Origin: Rhizobium sullae
GTDB taxonomy: Bacteria; Pseudomonadota; Alphaproteobacteria; Rhizobiales; Rhizobiaceae
Reading direction: 5' to 3'
Length of the DNA: 64,000 nt
Assembly (NCBI RefSeq): GCF_900169785.1
Contig: NZ_FWER01000024.1
Span: 1-64,000, forward strand
A model generated the notes under the pieces. That model was not told where the DNA came from. It made no database searches and saw only the letters and a program-made list of their open reading frames with translations. This document shows, piece after piece, positions 25,545 to 35,112 of the stretch; within the stretch, counting starts at the first letter, position 1; every line of letters starts with the position of its first letter. The translations under genes were made by a program, and so were the position numbers.

Positions 25545-26599
25545 CTATTCGCGGACAATTCGCAGCAGTGGCTCAAAGCTATAGAGAGCCGGGCGCCTGC
25601 CTGCAGAGGGCTCCAATTTCCTGACGAGCTCCATCTCGACCAGGATGCGCGTAAACCGGTGCGCTGTTGTCTCGGGAATTCCCGATTTGCTCGTGAATAC
25701 GTTGTTCCTGAACACCGGACGCGAAAACAGAAAGTCCAGGGCGGCCGTGCTCCATTGAGATGTGAGGATCTGCGGAAACTCCCTTTTGAGTTCTTCGTAA
25801 AGGTCGCGGATCCGATCTGCGGCGGCAAGATTTTTGTTTGCCTGAGTTTCAAGCGCCTCGAGGAAGAAGATGACCCACTCTGTCCCCGCACCGGACTTCG
25901 AAACCTCCCGCATCCTATCAATGTATTCGTCACGTCGATCTTCGAAGTAGCTGCTGATATAGAAGTGAGGGGCGGTTATCGCTCCGTATTTCCATAACAT
26001 CAGGGTGATAAGCATCCGTCCAATTCGACCATTGCCGTCTTTAAACGGATGCAATGCCTCGTGGGCCACAGCTGCTTGATCAGAATCTGCCAGCTCCCAT
26101 CGTCGATGAAAGAGAAAAGTCGCTCCATGCCATCATTGAGTTGCTCGGGCCGCATTGGGACAAAATGCACTTTGCGGCGCATGCGGTCGGCCAGGTAATT
26201 TTGTTCGATTGTGAACTCACCGGGCGATAGATGGGCGCCTCGGCCGAAACCGAGCAGAACCTTATGGGCGCTTTTGATAAGAAAGCTCGAAAGGGGAGCT
26301 CCTTGCTCGATACTTCGCTGCGCAGCGCTGAGAGCCCGGCTGTGTAGGAAGACTTCGATCGCCTCATTTCGATAGTGCCCTTCCGGCTCATTGCCGCTTT
26401 CTTCTTGATCTGCCTCATATCTCAGCACGTCGTCGAGAGTGCTCACGGTTCCTTCCATTCGAGAGGAAACCACAGCTTCCTGGTTGCGCAATGGCGCAAG
26501 CAGGATCTCGCCATTGTGCATACCCTTAAGCATCTGGTCATAGCGAGCGAGCGCCGCTGATGCAGAGGCTATCGGAATTATGAGCCGATTGGCATCCAT
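25545..26599 (-). pseudogene. fic: Fic-family protein gene, frameshifted
   Basis: Two minus-strand frames together make one Fic protein. The first (from ATG 26599) gives the N-terminal part with the inhibitory-type helix VVSSRMEGTVSTLDD. The second (to 25545) carries the catalytic motif HPFKDGNGRIGR and a C-terminal winged-helix-like tail. They join near 26080-26085, where reading DDGSWQIL should continue as DQAAVAHEALHPF; one base appears to be missing. The Fic domain would transfer AMP or another group to a target Ser, Thr or Tyr. The motif is otherwise intact, so the break is recent or a sequencing error. Confidence 0.8.
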
Positions 26600-27228
26600 T
26601 CCCTTGGGAGGGAAATTGATCGTAGTGGTATTCCACTGCGTTTGACAGGTCGAGCGTGGGATGCTGAACCATATTTGGCTCCCAGAGTTCGGTATTTTTG
26701 CAAGATAAATAACCTTGGTCGCGCCATGGCCAACTCAATGACATTTGTCCACCAAAAACGAGGAATATTGGAAGACAAACTATTTTGAGTCCGAGTCGTG
26801 AGAGTCAATTTGTCTTGAGGTCCGAGATCCTGGATTTTTGAGAGTCAACGGGATTTGAGTCTCACGTGAGAGGTACAAACAACGTTCCCTGCCAAAATAC
26901 CCAGAATCTGGCAATCAAAGTGGTCGATACCACCACTTACAGCTTCTGCGACGGTCGAGTGCGCGGCGATGATCAAGATCAAGGCGAGACTCGTCGGGGG
27001 CTGGGACGCTCATACGGTCCGGGCTGTCTCGCAGCGATCAAACGGCGAACTGGCGATAAGGCCATATCACTCCTCAGCGCCGCATGGTATATTTTGAGGC
27101 ATGGCGACTAGGCGCCGCTGGAATAGCAGGTTGCTGATCGCGGCAGGTCGCGAGTGCCATATCATGACAGAGGCGCCCTGCTGCGCAGTTGCGGTACCGC
27201 TCTCGTGCACAAGGCGGAAGGCTGTTTC
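26600..27228. other. Intergenic stretch upstream of the sensory operon
   Basis: About 630 bp with no credible gene. It holds the second copy of the 35-bp repeat (27020-27054) and two copies of TGAGAGTCAA 40 bp apart (26799-26808, 26839-26848). An 81-codon plus-strand frame at 26866-27111 has an irregular composition and is not called. Confidence 0.4.
27020..27054 (+). repeat. 35-bp direct repeat, copy 2
   Basis: Second copy of the element at 25459-25493, same orientation, about 86% identical. It lies roughly 175 bp before the binding-protein gene of the sensory operon. Confidence 0.45.
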
Positions 27229-28323
27229 ATGCACCGCATCGCCGTCGCAGTTTTCGCGCTTGCAGCCGTGGTCAGTTTTTCCGCGCACGCTGAGGTACTG
27301 ATCGGCGTTTCAGCCGCGATGACCGGACGGCTCGCGTGGATCGGCGAACAGGGGCAGCGTGGCGCAGAGATGGCCGTGGCCGATATCAATGCGGCGGGCG
27401 GCGTTCTAGGCCAGCAGGTGCGGCTCATCGCGGTCGATGACTTCTGCGATCCAGAGCAAGCGGTGGCCGTCGCCAAAAAACTCGTGGCTGACGGCGTGGT
27501 TCTCGTCGTCGGGCACTACTGCTCTGGAGCCTCGATCCCGGCATCAGAGGTGTATGAGGCGGCGGGAGTTCTGCAGATTTCACCGGGGTCGACCAATCCG
27601 CTGCTGACTGAGCAAGGCCGCGCCAACGTGTTCCGCGTCATTGGTCGCGACGATGCGCAAGGCGTCGTCGCTGGCAACTATCTGGCCGATCATTGGGGCA
27701 ACAAGAAAATTGCGATCCTTCACGATGGCACCACCTATGGCAGGGGCCTTGCCGATGAGACCAAAAAGCAGTTGAACAAGCGGGGTGTGACCGACACGGC
27801 CTACGAGGCGTACAGTCCTGCGAAGAACGACTATTCGGTTGAAATCGCTGCACTAAAGGCTTCAAAAGTCGCCGTGGTGTATGTTGGCGGTTATCATGCT
27901 GAAGTTGCGCTGATGGTTCGCGCTGCACACGACCAAGGTTACGCGGTTCAGTTCATCTCAGGCGATGCCCTGGCGACCGAGGAATTTGCCCTGATCGCCG
28001 GTCCAGCCGCTGAGGGAACTCTCTTCACGTTCTCCGCGGACGCACGGCGAACGCCCGAAGCGGCCCCGGTGGTGGAGCGGTTCCGTGCAGAAAACTTCGA
28101 ACCTGCAGGCTATACGCTGCTGAGCTACGGCGCGGTTCAGGCCTGGGCGCAGGCAGTCAAGGAAGCCGGTTCGCTGGAGTTGCGCGAGGTGATTGCTTCA
28201 TTGCGCGCCCACTTGTTTGATACTGTGCTGGGCCGTATCGACTTTGACGACAAGGGCGACCTCACGGTTCAGAGCTGGGTATGGTATATCTGGAAGGGTG
28301 GCGAGTACGTGCCATTGCAATAA
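27229..28323 (+). CDS. Leu/Ile/Val-type periplasmic binding protein, likely sensory
   Basis: 364 residues from ATG 27229, preceded by GGAAGG and followed by a signal peptide (MHRIAVAVFALAAVVSFSAHA, cleavage before EVLIGV). The mature protein is a family 6 (LivK-like) binding protein: SAAMTGRLAWIGEQGQRGAEMA, VVGHYCSGASIPASEVYEAAG, ISPGSTNPLLTEQG. It is complete. No permease or ATPase gene lies nearby; instead a hybrid histidine kinase starts 87 bp downstream. That arrangement suggests it presents a ligand to the kinase rather than to a transporter. The ligand is probably an amino acid, amide or urea-like molecule, judged from the family only. Confidence 0.85.
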   Translation: MHRIAVAVFALAAVVSFSAHAEVLIGVSAAMTGRLAWIGEQGQRGAEMAVADINAAGGVLGQQVRLIAVDDFCDPEQAVAVAKKLVADGVVLVVGHYCSGASIPASEVYEAAGVLQISPGSTNPLLTEQGRANVFRVIGRDDAQGVVAGNYLADHWGNKKIAILHDGTTYGRGLADETKKQLNKRGVTDTAYEAYSPAKNDYSVEIAALKASKVAVVYVGGYHAEVALMVRAAHDQGYAVQFISGDALATEEFALIAGPAAEGTLFTFSADARRTPEAAPVVERFRAENFEPAGYTLLSYGAVQAWAQAVKEAGSLELREVIASLRAHLFDTVLGRIDFDDKGDLTVQSWVWYIWKGGEYVPLQ

Positions 28324-28410
28324 CGCAACGCTGATCACTGCGGATCGCGTTCGAGAAAAAAGCTGTGCGGGCCATGTTGACCACATCAGCCGGATGGATG
28401 GGTCGCCGCG

Positions 28411-31400
28411 ATGTTTGAACGTCTCGGCATACGTGGCCGCTTACTCTTCGCCTTCTTTGGTATCAGCACCTTCGCGGTGCTCGCAACCGCTGCAGCCGTG
28501 TATGCCTTCCTGCAAGTGGGCGAGGTCGTCGAGAGGATCACGGAGCGCCGGGTCCCGTCGGCGCTTGCATCGCTCGAGCTCTCCCGCCAAGCTGAGCGGG
28601 TCGCCGCCACTACGCCGGCCGTACTTGCAACGACCAGCACGGTTCAGCACAACGAGGTCTCGGCTGCGATCGGCGTGGAGATGTCGCGCCTGGAAGGGTT
28701 GCTCGCCGCGCTCAAAGGCACCGCGGCAAGCACGGCGGCGGTGGCTGAGATCGAAGCCGCAGTGATTGGCCTGAGGCGTAATCTCAACGCCCTCAACGAT
28801 CTTGTCGCCGCTCGCCTCGGTGTGGTGGCGCGCAAAGAGGAACTGCTGGGCCGTTTGTCGGCTACGACAATCGCAAGCGAGCGTCTTGTGGCAGCCGGCA
28901 TCCTCGTGATGAACTCCAAGATCCCCCAGTGGCGAGTAACCGTGGCGGATGCCGCCGTACCACCCGAAGCACGCGCGGCGGCTACGACAGAGCTTGCGCA
29001 GGCAATTTCCGCCTACATCCCGCAACAGAAGGCTCAACGGGAGATTTCCGTGATCAACGAAGCGCTGCTCAAAACGGCGGTTGCACCGACGCCCGGCGAC
29101 CTAGCGCTGATGTCGTTTCCGCTGCGCCGCTCGGTCGAGTCGCTTGCGACGGTGACATCGGAGATCGATGAGAAGCTGCGGACGCGGTTCCGCCAGCGTG
29201 TTGACGAGTTCGAGGGGCTGATCGACGGCCCGAAGAGCATTGCACAAGCGCGTGAGGATGAGCTCGCATTACTCGCAAAGGGCGGCAAGCTATTGGTCGA
29301 GAACGCTCAGCTCTCGCGTAATTTGACCGTTGCCGTGGATCGCCTGGTAGCTGCGGCTAACCGTGACATCACCGAGGCTGGTCATGAAGCCGCTACCGTC
29401 CAGCGCTACGGTACCGGTGTTGTTCTTGGCTCAGCCGTTCTGAGCCTCCTGAGTTCAGTTCTGATCGTATGGTTGTATGTCGACCGCAATCTTCTTGCCC
29501 GCTTGTCGGGGCTGAGCCAGAGCATGCTTGCCATCGCCGGCGGCAATCTTCGGGCACCACTGCCTGCCACGGGCCGCGACGAGATCGGCCGCATGGCCAA
29601 GGCGCTTCTGCTGTTCCGTGACACTGCGGTCGAGGTCGAAGAAAAAAACCTGCGTGAGATCGCCGAAGCGCGCCAGCGACTCGTCGATGCAATCGAGAGC
29701 ATCTCCGAGGGCTTCGCCCTTTACGATGCTGAGGACCGGCTTGTTCTGTGCAACAGCCGCTATAGGGAAATCCTCTATCCCGGCATAGCCGATGCCGTCG
29801 CGCCGGGTGCGCAATTTGAGACGATTGTCCGTAAGGCAGTGGAACAGGGCCTCGTCGAGGACGCGAAAGGTCGAGAGGAGGAATGGCTCGCCGCGCGGCT
29901 TGAGGCACACTGCAACCCTAAGCAGACGCTGGTTCAACATCGCAGCCATGACCACTGGGTTCAAGTAAATGAGCGGCGCATTACCGGCGGCGGCACCGTC
30001 GCGGTCTACACCGATATCAGCAAGCTTAAGAGGCATGAAACAGAGCTCGAGATAGCCCGCGACGCGGCCATGGCGGCGACCCAGGCCAAGAGCAAGTTCC
30101 TTGCCAGCATGAGCCACGAGTTGCGCACGCCGCTGAACGCCATCCTGGGCATTACCGAAATGCTGCAGGAAGATGCCAGCGAAGCCGGCCAGGACGAACT
30201 GATCGAACCGCTTCAGCGGGTCTCGCGCGCCGGCAAGCATCTGCTCAAGCTCATTAATGAGGTCCTCGATCTGTCAAAGATCGAGGCCGGCCGCCTGGAA
30301 TTGCATATCGAGGAGTTCGATATCGCAGGAATGGTTCAAGATGCTGCCACAACCGCGCAGCCCCTTGCGCAGAAAAACCGCAACCGGATCATCATCCGCT
30401 GCCCAGATGACATTGGCAGCATGCGCGCCGATCAGCTTCGGGTGCGCCAGGTCCTCCTCAACCTCTTGAGTAACGCCTGCAAGTTCACGGAGAACGGCCA
30501 AGTGACGATTGGGGCGACCTGCGCGGAGCATGATGGAGGCGGTGGCGTGATATTTACCGTCGCCGACACTGGCATCGGTATGACGCCGCAGCAGATGACG
30601 AACCTGTTCCAGGAGTTTAGTCAGGCCGACAGTTCCACCACCCGCAAGTACGGCGGCACTGGGCTAGGGCTTGCCATCAGCCAACGCCTGTGCCGCGCGA
30701 TGGATGGCCAGATCACTGTGGACAGCACTCCCGGCGCCGGTACTAAGTTCACGGTGTGGTTGCCGTCGGCGATCGACGTAGGCTTCACGCTGGCAGAGCA
30801 GCCGGCCCCTGGCACCGGCGTCGCCGCTGATGATCACCTTCGCCTCGCCTCGAACGTGGTCCTCGTCGTTGATGACGATAAGGCGGTGCGGGACCAGATG
30901 CGCCGGTTTCTTGCCCGCGAGGGTTGCGATGTCGTGACGGCCAGGGACGGTGCCGAAGGCCTTAATCTGGCCCGGCAGGTGAAGCCAGCGCTCATCACCC
31001 TTGACGTGCTCATGCCGGGTTGCGACGGCTGGAGCGTCCTGCAGGAACTGAAGGCGGATCCTGAGCTCGCGAGTATCCCCGTTGTGATGCTCACCATGGC
31101 GGATAAGAGGAATCGGGGGTACGCGCTCGGTGCCGCCGATTACTTGATGAAGCCGATCGACCGCGACGCGCTCCGGAAACTGATCGCCAAATTCTGGTCG
31201 GGCGCGCCCAGCCCAGCGCTTCGTGTTCTGCTCGTCGAAGATGATGAGAACACGCGCCAGCAATGGCGTCGCATATTGAGTACCGAGGGTTGCGATGTGG
31301 ACGAGGCCGAGAATGGCCGGGTCGCGCTGGAACGGCTCATCCGCGCGCCTCCGGACCTGATCATTCTCGACCTCATCATGCCGGAAATGGACGGCTTCGA

Positions 31401-31629
31401 GTTCCTTATCGAACTGCGAAAGCAGCCTGCCTTCAAGGCGATGCCGGTCGTGGTTGTGACGGCGGCGACCCTTGGCAAGGAAGACCACCGGCGTCTGAAC
31501 GGTGGCGTCGAGCGCGTGCTCGCCAAAGCCGCCTTCAGCCGCAACGAGCTTCTGGAGGAATTGCGCAAGATGGTTGCTCGATACATTGTCAAACGAAGCT
31601 CACCTGACAAGGATCGCCGTGATGGTTAG
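28411..31629 (+). CDS. Hybrid sensor histidine kinase with two receiver domains
   Basis: 1072 residues. TM1 (about 10-33) and TM2 (about 333-355) flank a roughly 300-residue, helix-rich periplasmic domain. HAMP (about 356-410), PAS (about 425-545), HisKA with phospho-His H569 in MSHELRTPLNA, and HATPase_c (about 675-800; CRAMDGQITVDSTPGAGT) follow. Receiver 1 has acceptor D865 (TLDVLMPG) and receiver 2 has D987 (ILDLIMPEMDG). It would autophosphorylate on signal and feed the separate receivers encoded next. The preceding binding protein is the likely ligand carrier. It overlaps the next gene by 8 bp. No HPt domain is visible, so the relay route is unclear. Confidence 0.9.
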   Translation: MFERLGIRGRLLFAFFGISTFAVLATAAAVYAFLQVGEVVERITERRVPSALASLELSRQAERVAATTPAVLATTSTVQHNEVSAAIGVEMSRLEGLLAALKGTAASTAAVAEIEAAVIGLRRNLNALNDLVAARLGVVARKEELLGRLSATTIASERLVAAGILVMNSKIPQWRVTVADAAVPPEARAAATTELAQAISAYIPQQKAQREISVINEALLKTAVAPTPGDLALMSFPLRRSVESLATVTSEIDEKLRTRFRQRVDEFEGLIDGPKSIAQAREDELALLAKGGKLLVENAQLSRNLTVAVDRLVAAANRDITEAGHEAATVQRYGTGVVLGSAVLSLLSSVLIVWLYVDRNLLARLSGLSQSMLAIAGGNLRAPLPATGRDEIGRMAKALLLFRDTAVEVEEKNLREIAEARQRLVDAIESISEGFALYDAEDRLVLCNSRYREILYPGIADAVAPGAQFETIVRKAVEQGLVEDAKGREEEWLAARLEAHCNPKQTLVQHRSHDHWVQVNERRITGGGTVAVYTDISKLKRHETELEIARDAAMAATQAKSKFLASMSHELRTPLNAILGITEMLQEDASEAGQDELIEPLQRVSRAGKHLLKLINEVLDLSKIEAGRLELHIEEFDIAGMVQDAATTAQPLAQKNRNRIIIRCPDDIGSMRADQLRVRQVLLNLLSNACKFTENGQVTIGATCAEHDGGGGVIFTVADTGIGMTPQQMTNLFQEFSQADSSTTRKYGGTGLGLAISQRLCRAMDGQITVDSTPGAGTKFTVWLPSAIDVGFTLAEQPAPGTGVAADDHLRLASNVVLVVDDDKAVRDQMRRFLAREGCDVVTARDGAEGLNLARQVKPALITLDVLMPGCDGWSVLQELKADPELASIPVVMLTMADKRNRGYALGAADYLMKPIDRDALRKLIAKFWSGAPSPALRVLLVEDDENTRQQWRRILSTEGCDVDEAENGRVALERLIRAPPDLIILDLIMPEMDGFEFLIELRKQPAFKAMPVVVVTAATLGKEDHRRLNGGVERVLAKAAFSRNELLEELRKMVARYIVKRSSPDKDRRDG

Positions 31630-31999
31630 GATCCTCTATGTCGAGGACAATGAGGACAACGTCTACATGCTGTCCGCGCGGCTAAGACGAAAAGGCTACG
31701 AGGTAGTCGTCGCCACCGACGGCGATCAGGGCGTGGCGCGTGCACGATCGGACGCCCCGGCGCTTATCCTGATGGACTTAAGCCTTCCCGTCCTCGACGG
31801 CTGGGAGGCGACAAGACGTCTCAAGGCATTGGCTGAGACGCGGGGTATTCCCGTGATCGCACTCTCGTCGCACGCGATGGCTGGCGACCGCGAAGCAGCA
31901 CTGGCCGCCGGGTGCGATGACTTCGATACCAAGCCCGTCGACTTCGCGCGCCTGCTTGGAAAGATCAAGGCCCTGCTCCCAAAGGAGTCGATGCCATGA
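31622..31999 (+). CDS. Single-domain response regulator (DivK-like)
   Basis: 125 residues from ATG 31622, chosen because it begins the receiver fold exactly (MVRILYVEDNEDNVYML). Acceptor D52 lies in LMDLSLPVLDG, the Thr/Ser switch in IALSSHAMAGD and the Lys in DFDTKPVDF. There is no output domain, so it probably shuttles phosphoryl groups between the kinase and another partner, as CheY/DivK types do. It overlaps the kinase gene by 8 bp and the cyclase gene by 4 bp, so the three are translationally coupled. Confidence 0.9.
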   Translation: MVRILYVEDNEDNVYMLSARLRRKGYEVVVATDGDQGVARARSDAPALILMDLSLPVLDGWEATRRLKALAETRGIPVIALSSHAMAGDREAALAAGCDDFDTKPVDFARLLGKIKALLPKESMP

Positions 32000-33042
32000 G
32001 TGAGGTTGGACCTGCCCTGCTTGTCGTCGATGATAACGAGGACAATCGCTTTACGCTGACCGAACGCTTGAAGCGAGAAGGCTACCGGAACGTGGGATGC
32101 GCCAGCAATGGACGGGAGGCGCTCGCAATGCTGGCAACGAGACTGTTCGACCTTGTGCTGCTCGACATTACGATGCCGGAAATGGACGGCTACCAGGTGC
32201 TCGAGCACCTGAAGGCCGACACAACGCTGCGCAACATTCCGGTTGTCATGATATCGGCGGTCGATGAGATCGACAATGTGGCGCGCTGCATCAGCCTCGG
32301 CGCCGAGGACTATCTGGCCAAACCGTTCAACGCGGTTCTGCTGCGTGCCCGCGTGGCCGCCTGCCTGGAAAAGAAGAGGCTGCGCGACCAAGAGGCGGTA
32401 TATACGCAGCAAATCGAAAACGAAAAGCGCCGAGCTGACGAGCTTCTGTACGCCATCCTGCCGGCCGGCGCGGTGCGCGAGCTCAAAGCGACCAATGAGG
32501 TCCGGCCCCGCCGATACAATGAAGTCGCGGTGCTATTCTGTGATATCGTTGGCTTCACAGCCTATTGCGATGAGAATCCGCCGGAGAAAGTGGTGGAGGA
32601 TCTTCAGGCGCTGATCGGCGAATGCGAACGAATCGTCCGTCAGCATGGAATGGAGAAGATCAAGACTATCGGCGACGCCTTTATGGCTACGGCCGGCCTG
32701 TTTGATCGCATGCCAGATCCGGTTTTTGCCAGCTTGCAATGCGGACTCGACATGGTGACGGCATCACGCCGCATCGAGCCCAAATGGGAAGTACGAGTCG
32801 GCGTTCAATTCGGTCCAGTTGTGGCGGGGATCATCGGGCAGCGGCAATACGTGTTCGACCTGTGGGGCGACACGGTAAATATGGCCTCCCGGATCGCAGC
32901 CCATGCTAGCCCTGGGACCGTAGCGACCAGCGGGGCCACGTGGCATCGCATTCGCGAGCGGGGTCGCGGGCGCTCACTGGGCTTCGTAGAAATCAAGGGC
33001 AAGGGTCGGATTGAACTGATCGAATGCCAGGAACTTCGTTGA
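31996..33042 (+). CDS. Receiver-class III adenylate cyclase
   Basis: 348 residues. A REC domain (about 8-125, acceptor D57 in LLDITMPEMDG) and a short helical linker (about 130-165; IENEKRRADELLYAILP) lead into a class III cyclase domain (about 170-345). Both metal ligands are present: D183 in VLFCDIVGFT and D227 in KTIGDAFMATAG. The base-selecting Lys (EKIKTIGD) and Asp (VFDLWGDTVN), and the NMASRI transition-state residues, fit ATP, so the product should be cAMP. Phosphorylation of the receiver presumably controls the cyclase. It is the last gene of the operon that starts with the binding protein. Confidence 0.9.
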   Translation: MSEVGPALLVVDDNEDNRFTLTERLKREGYRNVGCASNGREALAMLATRLFDLVLLDITMPEMDGYQVLEHLKADTTLRNIPVVMISAVDEIDNVARCISLGAEDYLAKPFNAVLLRARVAACLEKKRLRDQEAVYTQQIENEKRRADELLYAILPAGAVRELKATNEVRPRRYNEVAVLFCDIVGFTAYCDENPPEKVVEDLQALIGECERIVRQHGMEKIKTIGDAFMATAGLFDRMPDPVFASLQCGLDMVTASRRIEPKWEVRVGVQFGPVVAGIIGQRQYVFDLWGDTVNMASRIAAHASPGTVATSGATWHRIRERGRGRSLGFVEIKGKGRIELIECQELR

Positions 33043-33166
33043 GGGGACCGGAACAACCCTAGCCACCCTTCGCCATGCAGTTCGTCTTGCCAGGCTGAGA
33101 CGTTCCTGAGCAACGGATTTGCGGCGGATGTGGCCGGCATGTGCCGGTGACATCGTGTCCGTGCAT

Positions 33167-33985
33167 TTACCGGATCGGCACATCCCTCTGCCTTGCAGCG
33201 GTCAGAAGCCGCTCATGAATACCATTGATTGCAGGAGCGATCATGTAGCCGTTCTCCAGATCGCCAATCATGACCGACTGCTCGCGCGGTGCTGCCAGCC
33301 AATGCAATCCAATGAGAGCGCATATCATAGCATCGATCTTGTCCTGGTCAGCTTTCATCGGCGCCGCGTTTGCTGAGACGGCTGAACACCATGAGTCTTG
33401 TTGCGCCAGGGCTCGAAGCTCTCCGAATTTCCGGACCGTTTCTGACACAGACTGCCAATGCGCGTACTTAAACGTCTTCCGGTTGGCTGGATTATATTTT
33501 GGAGCGCCGAGGCGGCGGCAATAGATATCCTCGATTGCGAGTAATGCCAGGGCAGGAAAAACTTCGAGAAGAAATAATCCTTCACGCGCTGTTCGTGCAA
33601 GTTCGGGATCCTCGATTGCACCAAGTGCGCCCTTGAACCGCCAGATTGGCGCAGCAGCATCGAACATGCCAAGCTTCGATCGGTTCGCCGGTTGAACGCC
33701 GCCACATACCCAGGAAATGAGCGATCCGGCAACCTTGTCGACGGGTCGCGAGCCGCTCAGATTTGGCACAATCGTCGGCTGATCAAGAGCGACCAGGCAT
33801 TTGCCGACTTGCCCTCGCTCGCTATGGATGATCTCTACCGCCTCGTTGAAGGAGGCGAGCCGGGGCATGAAGTGCAATCGCGACCCCGCTTCGTCTTCGC
33901 GTAAGACGCAGATCCCTCCTGGCGCCCTGGGATTGTCTGTCCACGCAGAGTCGAACCCAATCACAGATGTGGTCGAGGTGCTCAT
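33167..33985 (-). CDS. DUF429 family protein (predicted RNase H-like nuclease)
   Basis: 272 residues from ATG 33985, preceded by GAGGATGG. The longer frame from 34114 runs back into the fic gene and is rejected. Seen features: GFDSAWTDNPRAPGGI at the N-terminus (first Asp of an RNase H-like fold), ALDQPTIVPNL in the middle and DQDKIDAMICALIGLHWL near residue 220. DUF429 proteins are predicted nucleases without a firmly known role. It lies 20 bp after the intact fic gene on the same strand, so the two are probably one transcript. Confidence 0.75.
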   Translation of the reverse strand: MSTSTTSVIGFDSAWTDNPRAPGGICVLREDEAGSRLHFMPRLASFNEAVEIIHSERGQVGKCLVALDQPTIVPNLSGSRPVDKVAGSLISWVCGGVQPANRSKLGMFDAAAPIWRFKGALGAIEDPELARTAREGLFLLEVFPALALLAIEDIYCRRLGAPKYNPANRKTFKYAHWQSVSETVRKFGELRALAQQDSWCSAVSANAAPMKADQDKIDAMICALIGLHWLAAPREQSVMIGDLENGYMIAPAINGIHERLLTAARQRDVPIR

Positions 33986-34005
33986 TCCATCCTCTTCAGG
34001 CAGAC

Positions 34006-35112
34006 TCACTCCCGCAGAACATAGCTGGTGCTGCGTCCTCCAGCCGCTTCCCTTCTGAGGATACCGCGCCGCAGAAGGTCGTTTATATCCCTCAGCGCAG
34101 TGTCCGGCGAGCACTTTTCAATTGTGGCATATTTCGAGGACGTGAGCTTTCCATCGAATCCGTCGAGGAGGCGATTGGTCATGTCACGTTGGCGGTCATT
34201 GAATGTTTCGCCCTCGTGTTGCTTCCAGAATTCGGCCTTGAAAAGCACATCTGAGAGGGTTTCCTCCGCACCTCCTACGGCGCGGTCAATGCATTGCAGG
34301 AACCAATCCAGCCACGGCGTGACGTCAAGGTCCGGGGCTTTCTGCGTCCTCTCCAGAATATCGTAGTAAGCTTTTCGGTCGAGACGAATTTGCGCCGACA
34401 TGCTGTAAAAGCGCTGCGGGCTATCTTCGGACCGGGCCAGCATCATATCCGCTATTGCACGAGCAATGCGGCCATTGCCGTCATCGAAGGGATGGATGGT
34501 CACAAACCAGAGGTGGGCTAGGCCCGCCTTTAGGACAGGATCAATGTCCTCGCCGCCATTGAACCAGTCGAGAAATGCATTCATTTCGGGGTCGAGCCGT
34601 TCTGCAGCTGGCGCCTTATAGTGGACGCGTTCCTTGCCGAGCGGACCCGAGACGACCTGCATCGGCCCCGACTTGTCGTCGCGCCAAGCTCCGACAACAA
34701 TCCTCGTCATGCCGCTGCGACCAGTGGGAAAAAGCGCCGCATGCCAGCCGAATAGGCGTTCGTCGGTCAAGGATTCGTCGAATTTCTGCGTGGCATCAAG
34801 CATCATCTCGACGACGCCCTCAACATTGCGGTCGGCGGGCAGCACCGCGCCAGCCTCGATGCCAAGGCGACGGGCAATCAATGACCTGACCTGCTGGCGG
34901 TCGAGGATTTCGCCTTCGATCTCGCTGGATTTGATAACGTCTTCGGTCAGCGTCTTGAGAATGGCTTCCTGGCGTAATGGGAAGCCTAGCGCCTGCATAT
35001 GGCCAAAGAGTCTGCCCTGCCGATGCCGGACGGTGGCGAGCTGCCGGGACAAATTTTCCAGATTCCATTCGAACTGCGGCCATTCCGGCAACTGATGAAT
35101 GTACTTTGGCAT
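34006..35112 (-). CDS. fic: Fic-family protein with DUF4172 N-terminus and winged helix
   Basis: 368 residues from ATG 35112, where family members usually begin (MPKYIHQLPEWPQFEW); an in-frame ATG at 35148 adds 12 residues. Order: DUF4172 (about 1-75), with the inhibitory helix SSEIEG (S62, E66, G67) that blocks ATP, then the Fic domain (about 100-225) with the intact catalytic motif HPFDDGNGR (H207 first). A C-terminal winged helix (about 320-365; SPDTALRDINDLLRRGIL) follows. Class II Fic enzymes AMPylate themselves or targets when inhibition is relieved. The DNA-binding tail and the palindrome over the start suggest autoregulation. It precedes the DUF429 gene by 20 bp. Confidence 0.88.
   Translation of the reverse strand: MPKYIHQLPEWPQFEWNLENLSRQLATVRHRQGRLFGHMQALGFPLRQEAILKTLTEDVIKSSEIEGEILDRQQVRSLIARRLGIEAGAVLPADRNVEGVVEMMLDATQKFDESLTDERLFGWHAALFPTGRSGMTRIVVGAWRDDKSGPMQVVSGPLGKERVHYKAPAAERLDPEMNAFLDWFNGGEDIDPVLKAGLAHLWFVTIHPFDDGNGRIARAIADMMLARSEDSPQRFYSMSAQIRLDRKAYYDILERTQKAPDLDVTPWLDWFLQCIDRAVGGAEETLSDVLFKAEFWKQHEGETFNDRQRDMTNRLLDGFDGKLTSSKYATIEKCSPDTALRDINDLLRRGILRREAAGGRSTSYVLRE

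Noticed and set aside
26799..26848. Two TGAGAGTCAA copies 40 bp apart as a repeat array
   Set aside because: Only two short copies with irregular surroundings; no array structure and no cas genes in the window.
26866..27111. 81-codon frame before the binding-protein gene
   Set aside because: Composition is irregular, no ribosome-binding site, and part of it is the 35-bp repeat.
33134..33147. CCGGCA-TG-TGCCGG hairpin as terminator of the cyclase operon
   Set aside because: The stem is short and no T run follows on either strand.
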